The position numbers and the translations under genes are program-made. The notes beneath the pieces were generated by a model that worked only from the letters and a program-made list of their open reading frames with translations, searched no databases and was not told the DNA's origin. This document shows, in pieces, positions 60,600-64,000 of a stretch of 64,000 nucleotides of DNA. Numbering within the stretch: position 1 is the stretch's first letter; each line of letters starts with the position of its first letter. The stretch covers positions 62,001 to 126,000 of the forward strand of contig JAHITX010000079.1 in NCBI GenBank assembly GCA_018817425.1, read 5' to 3'. The DNA is from Pseudomonadota bacterium (GTDB taxonomy: Bacteria; Desulfobacterota; Desulfobacteria; Desulfobacterales; RPRI01).

Positions 60600-63137
60600 A
60601 TGGCTGATTTGGCAAAGACTGTAGAAATTGTTTTTGGAGGGAAAAATGATTTGTCCAGGACGATCAGGAGTGTAGAAAAAGATATAAATAGTATTGCCGA
60701 TCCGCTTGCAGGCGCTGCAGAAAAAGTTCTTGCACTTGATGCAGCTCTGATGGCTATGGCGGTCGGCGGCATGGCCTATGCCATAAAAACCGCCGGTGAA
60801 TTTTCCGGGCAATTCAGCGAGATCACAACTCTTTTGTCTGATACCGGCGCACCGGTGGAAACATTCAGAAAAGACATTCTTGATTACTCCACGGATTCTG
60901 TAAAAAGCATAGATCAAATAAATGCTGCTATTTATAGCGCTATATCCGCAGGCGTTGATTATAAGGATTCGGTTGCTTTTGTAAATGAGGCGGAAAAGCT
61001 TTCCGTTGCGGGCCGGGCGGATCTCGGTGCAACTACGGTTGCGTTGATAAGTACACTTAATGCCTATGGCGAATCAACAGATCAGGCCGGTAAATATTCA
61101 GACATAATGTTCAACACGGTTAAGGTCGGACAAACTACCATAGAAGAGCTTGCATCTTCTTTGTCAAAAGTAACCGGTATTGCCGCAAATACCGGCGTTC
61201 CGTTTGAAACGCTTTCGGCGGCGGTTGCTGCACTTACCGTAGCCGGTGCGCCCACATCTGAAGCTATTACAGGCATCAAAGCAGCTCTCACTAATATAAT
61301 TAAACCTTCAAAAGATGCTTCCGATATGGCGGATGCGCTTGGAATACAATTTAATGCTACTGCTCTTAAAACCAGAGGTTTTGAGGGTGTGCTTAAAGAT
61401 GTTTATACGGCAACCGGTGGCAATACTGAAAAAATGGGCAAACTGTTCGGTTCTACAGAAGCACTGAATGCGGTTTTTGTTTTGGCTGCTGACAAGTCCG
61501 GCAAATTTAAAGATGCTCTTGAAAGCATGGGGGATGCAGCCGGTTCAACTCAGATTGCTTATGACAAGGTTGCAAATGAATTTGAAAATGTAAACCAGCG
61601 GCTTGCAAATAATTTTGAAGTAACACTTATTACAATCGGCCAAAAACTATTGCCGGAATATGGTGAAATTGCAAATTCACTTTCCAGTGTTTTCAAAGGA
61701 ATTAAGGTTGGTATTGATGCCGGCGCTTTCGATCAGCTTTTTGATTATTTGGGTAAGACCGGTAAATCAATTTCTGAGTGGCTTAACGAAGTTGCTAAAG
61801 CATTTCCTGAAGCACTAGGGCGAATAGATATTTCAGGGCTTATTAGTTCTTTGCAAAGCGTCGGAGACGCTATAGCAGAATTGTTTCAGACCGACAAGGA
61901 CGCACCGGAAGCATTGGCAGAAACTATACAATTTGTAGTGGATTCATTAAAGTCATTGACTGATGTCACTAAAGGAATCGGAGAGGTATTTGCTCCATTA
62001 GTCAATTTTGCCAAGGAGGCAGTGGAAGGATTCAACTCTTTGGATGGAAAAACAAAAGAGTTGATTGGGAACGTACTTGGGCTGTCTTTAGCTTTCAAGG
62101 CATTCGGTCCAGTTTCATTGATTATGCTTGGCCTTGGTTCCGACACCGAGACTGCAACTAAAATTATCCGGGTTAGTTTTGCAGCTGTTGAAAACGGTAT
62201 AAACGCGCTTAAGGTTGGAGTTTTGGCGCTTGCATTAGCAACCGCAAACGCAATGCTTGGTATGGGAAAGTTTCTTGATAGCCTTCCATTTTATGACAAT
62301 GTTGAGGGCATCGACAGGGCAACAGAGCGTGTCAAAATCTTAGGTAAAGCATTAAATGAAGCGGAAGATGATCTTGAACAATCAAGCCGAAAGGTAATTG
62401 ATGCTTTTAACGGAGTTGACACAAGCGCAAAAGAATTTAAAAAGACTATAGAAAGTACTCCCAAGGCTATAAATGTTACCGCAGGAATAAAAGTGGAGGA
62501 TACAGGGAAAGACTCACAAGAAGTAATTGATTTGATCCTGCATCCTAACGATTACCGGAAAGATCCTTTAATTCAATCCATCGTTATCCAACCTGATGAA
62601 AAAAAACTTGCTGATACTGTTAAGACGGTTGAAGAAGCATTACCTGAAGAAAAGAAAATGTTAATCACACCTGAAATCGAAATAGCAAAGATCAAAGCTC
62701 AGACGGATATAATCCAGGAAGCAATCAGTTGGAAAGCAAAGATTGATATTGCTGAAATTGAAGCCGGCACTGAAAAAATTAAGGCGGCTTTTGATTCTAT
62801 AAATAAAACAATTGAAAGTACCGGCTCGCTTGAATCCGACCTGTTTAAATCATTGCTTGGTGATGATGTGCAGGGCAGTAAGAAATGGGCAATTGAAGAA
62901 GCTATAAAAAAAGAACAGGCTTCCCGTGAAAAAGCATTAGAGCTTCAAGAAGATTTTACCAGGGCACAAATAGAATTAATGCAACAACAAGCCTCTTCAT
63001 TAGCCAGGGGTGATGCTATGATAACTATCAATGGTGAAGGCCTTCAGCCACACCTTGAAGCATTTATGTTCGAAATTCTTTCGGCAATACAGATCAGGGC
63101 AAATGCCGAAGGACAGAATTTTCTTTTGGGGTTATAA
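60600..63137 (+). CDS. Phage tail tape measure protein
   Basis: An 845-residue TP901-type tape measure protein. The conserved core (~60-330) contains DLGATTVALISTLNAYG, KVGQTTIEELASSLSKVTGIAANTGVPFETLSAAVAAL and GSTEALNAVFVLA. The middle holds hydrophobic helices (GLSLAFKAFGPVSLIMLGL, GVLALALATANAMLGM) and the C-terminus is coiled coil. It sets tail length in siphophages; at 845 residues a tail of roughly 120-130 nm would be predicted by the usual 1.5 angstrom per residue rule. GGAGG precedes the ATG. Confidence 0.92.
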   Translation: MADLAKTVEIVFGGKNDLSRTIRSVEKDINSIADPLAGAAEKVLALDAALMAMAVGGMAYAIKTAGEFSGQFSEITTLLSDTGAPVETFRKDILDYSTDSVKSIDQINAAIYSAISAGVDYKDSVAFVNEAEKLSVAGRADLGATTVALISTLNAYGESTDQAGKYSDIMFNTVKVGQTTIEELASSLSKVTGIAANTGVPFETLSAAVAALTVAGAPTSEAITGIKAALTNIIKPSKDASDMADALGIQFNATALKTRGFEGVLKDVYTATGGNTEKMGKLFGSTEALNAVFVLAADKSGKFKDALESMGDAAGSTQIAYDKVANEFENVNQRLANNFEVTLITIGQKLLPEYGEIANSLSSVFKGIKVGIDAGAFDQLFDYLGKTGKSISEWLNEVAKAFPEALGRIDISGLISSLQSVGDAIAELFQTDKDAPEALAETIQFVVDSLKSLTDVTKGIGEVFAPLVNFAKEAVEGFNSLDGKTKELIGNVLGLSLAFKAFGPVSLIMLGLGSDTETATKIIRVSFAAVENGINALKVGVLALALATANAMLGMGKFLDSLPFYDNVEGIDRATERVKILGKALNEAEDDLEQSSRKVIDAFNGVDTSAKEFKKTIESTPKAINVTAGIKVEDTGKDSQEVIDLILHPNDYRKDPLIQSIVIQPDEKKLADTVKTVEEALPEEKKMLITPEIEIAKIKAQTDIIQEAISWKAKIDIAEIEAGTEKIKAAFDSINKTIESTGSLESDLFKSLLGDDVQGSKKWAIEEAIKKEQASREKALELQEDFTRAQIELMQQQASSLARGDAMITINGEGLQPHLEAFMFEILSAIQIRANAEGQNFLLGL

Positions 63138-63411
63138 GGCCAGGGATATATTTATCTATTATCAAAAATCTTCCAGCTTTTCCCCGGAACCCCTTATGTT
63201 TTCTTTCCGGCCAAATGTCCAATTACTTCCAGGATTGGCTGTTATGATATATGAAGCGGGTCCTTTGCCGGGACTGATTGTATACGGGTCGCAGAGGCTC
63301 AAAAACCGTGTCCATATAATTTTTCAATCCTAAACCGGAAAAAAGGAATTTTGACTTCATTTTGATGATAACTACTAAACACTTATACTTGAAATTAGGA
63401 GTTAGTAATAC
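63138..63411. other. Spacer between tape measure and primase genes
   Basis: A frame overlapping the tape-measure 3' end reads on to 63333 (FRPNVQLLPGLAVMIYEAGPLPGLIVYGS), but it has no start or ribosome-binding site of its own. It may be the trace of a small tail gene. The last part holds the TAGGAG ribosome-binding site of the primase. Confidence 0.35.
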
Positions 63412-64000
63412 TTGAATTCAGACATTAAAAAAGAGCCGGAAGAAAATTCTTCTTTATCAGATAGTGCAGAGATCCGGAAGCTGGTTGAAGATCGTAAATT
63501 GGATGAAGCAAAGTCTTTAGAGGGAAAACAAGACTCAAAATCTAATATACAGGTAATTGATACAAAATTTGTTATAGATTGCTTGTATAAAAACGAGGTT
63601 GGTGATGGGGTGCTTTTTTCGGAGCTTCATAAAGATAAGTATGTATTTGATAAAAATGATAAAACTTGGTTCATTTTTAACGGACACCATTGGGAAATTG
63701 ATATTTTAAATTGTTCCAGGCGAGACGTAGAAAATGTTTGTCAAAGGTATTTAGACGAAGCCTTTTCTCTCGGTTATAAATTAAAAAATCCGGGTGCGGA
63801 TAAGGATGAACAAAAAGAAATATTAAATACCCAATCCAAAATATATAAGCGCGTATTTAAGCTAAGATCCGAAAACGGGCGTCACAGATGCCTTGAATGT
63901 GCGCACACAAACCAACAAAATTCGCTTGCAGTAGCAGGAAATGAAGTTTTCGATTTAGATCCTTATTTACTTGGGGTTTCAAATGGTGTGGTTGATCTTA
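63412..64000 (+). CDS. Phage/plasmid primase, P4/D5 family (partial)
   Basis: The frame runs from TTG 63412 (AGGAG ten bases upstream) off the window, 196 codons. After an acidic N-terminal region it shows YVFDKNDKTWFIFNGHHWE, and later RHRCLECAHTNQ and FDLDPYLLGVSNGVVDL, the D5_N signature of P4-type primase/helicases. The C-terminal SF3 helicase domain must lie beyond 64000. Such proteins replicate satellites, phages and plasmids. Confidence 0.85.
   Translation, partial: MNSDIKKEPEENSSLSDSAEIRKLVEDRKLDEAKSLEGKQDSKSNIQVIDTKFVIDCLYKNEVGDGVLFSELHKDKYVFDKNDKTWFIFNGHHWEIDILNCSRRDVENVCQRYLDEAFSLGYKLKNPGADKDEQKEILNTQSKIYKRVFKLRSENGRHRCLECAHTNQQNSLAVAGNEVFDLDPYLLGVSNGVVDL

Larger units (their letters stand above)
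55990..64000 (+). mobile_element. Integrative element at tRNA-Arg(CCU), left part
   Basis: The element starts at the tRNA fragment and continues past the window. It carries int, an unknown AT-rich gene, two small HTH proteins, a small unknown protein, a gpZ-like tail protein, a tape measure protein and a P4/D5-type primase, all on the plus strand. The right end, with an intact tRNA-Arg(CCU), is predicted beyond 64000. No capsid, portal, terminase or conjugation gene is seen. Confidence 0.8.

Noticed and set aside
60133-60917. Two long minus-strand frames (60133-60615 and 60303-60917)
   Set aside because: Antisense to the gpZ-like and tape measure genes, Cys/Phe-rich composition typical of shadows.
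63031-63333. 100-codon plus-strand frame after the tape measure gene
   Set aside because: Most of its first part overlaps the tape measure gene in another frame and it has no start signal; retained only as a note on the spacer.

Overview
The window looks like the chromosome of a low-to-medium GC, strictly anaerobic deltaproteobacterium (Desulfobacterota, probably a sulfate-reducing or syntrophic Desulfobacteraceae-like organism). This is inferred from an EtfAB / membrane Fe-S oxidoreductase / acyl-CoA dehydrogenase module, an anaerobe-type nif cluster with nifI1-nifI2, anaerobic ribonucleotide reductase, an OFA-family transporter beside a CoA-transferase, and RAYT remnants of a style common in these genomes. 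No rRNA and no complete tRNA gene is present.

Layout. 1-2500: a decayed defence island (truncated hsdR, intact fic, hsdS tail, DUF1016 nuclease tail) bounded by 112-bp direct repeats of the 3' end of a CbiR-like gene. 2394-11103: CbiR-like and DHH phosphoesterases, then a fatty-acid oxidation electron-transfer regulon (tetR-acd and feS oxidoreductase-etfB-etfA) with two matching TetR-type palindromes. 11268-19127: degenerate GGDEF protein, TPP-riboswitch-controlled thiC, HD-GYP, DMT exporter, HD protein and a propionyl/acetyl-CoA synthetase. 19295-24909: nrdG-nrdD with paired NrdR boxes, argJ and a pseudouridine synthase. 25274-37329: histidine kinase and REC-adenylate cyclase, Rh-type ammonium channel, OpuB-like osmolyte ABC transporter, CoA-transferase plus OFA transporter, and a haem-PAS sensor. 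37351-40641: RAYT debris, a B12/radical-SAM protein, a GNAT and a four-helix-bundle cassette. 40673-50500: the nif operon, read on the minus strand as nifH-nifI1-nifI2-nifD-nifK-fdx-nifE-nifN-nifB-nifX-like. 51209-55663: a giant CHAT-STAND-TPR protein. 55990-64000: a tRNA-Arg(CCU) attachment site and the left part of an integrative element with an integrase, an AT-rich unknown gene, two HTH genes, phage tail genes (gpZ-like and tape measure) and the start of a P4/D5-type primase.

Several systems fit together: the TetR regulator plausibly controls both halves of the acyl-CoA oxidation module; NrdR boxes sit upstream of nrdD; NifI1/NifI2 would give post-translational ammonium control of nitrogenase, and an Rh channel lies elsewhere in the window. 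Dispersed palindromic repeats (copies at about 2131, 11268, 24913, 27252 and 41020) and other inverted-repeat elements have entered many intergenic spaces, including two inside the nif operon, and RAYT remnants offer a possible mobilising enzyme.

The most interesting regions are the CHAT-STAND protein, whose expected protease cysteine is serine and whose sensor array is seven near-identical 43-residue TPR units, and the adjacent integrative element, which carries tail tape-measure genes with a P4-type primase but no capsid, portal or terminase gene within view. All calls are by reading the sequence; no database search was run.
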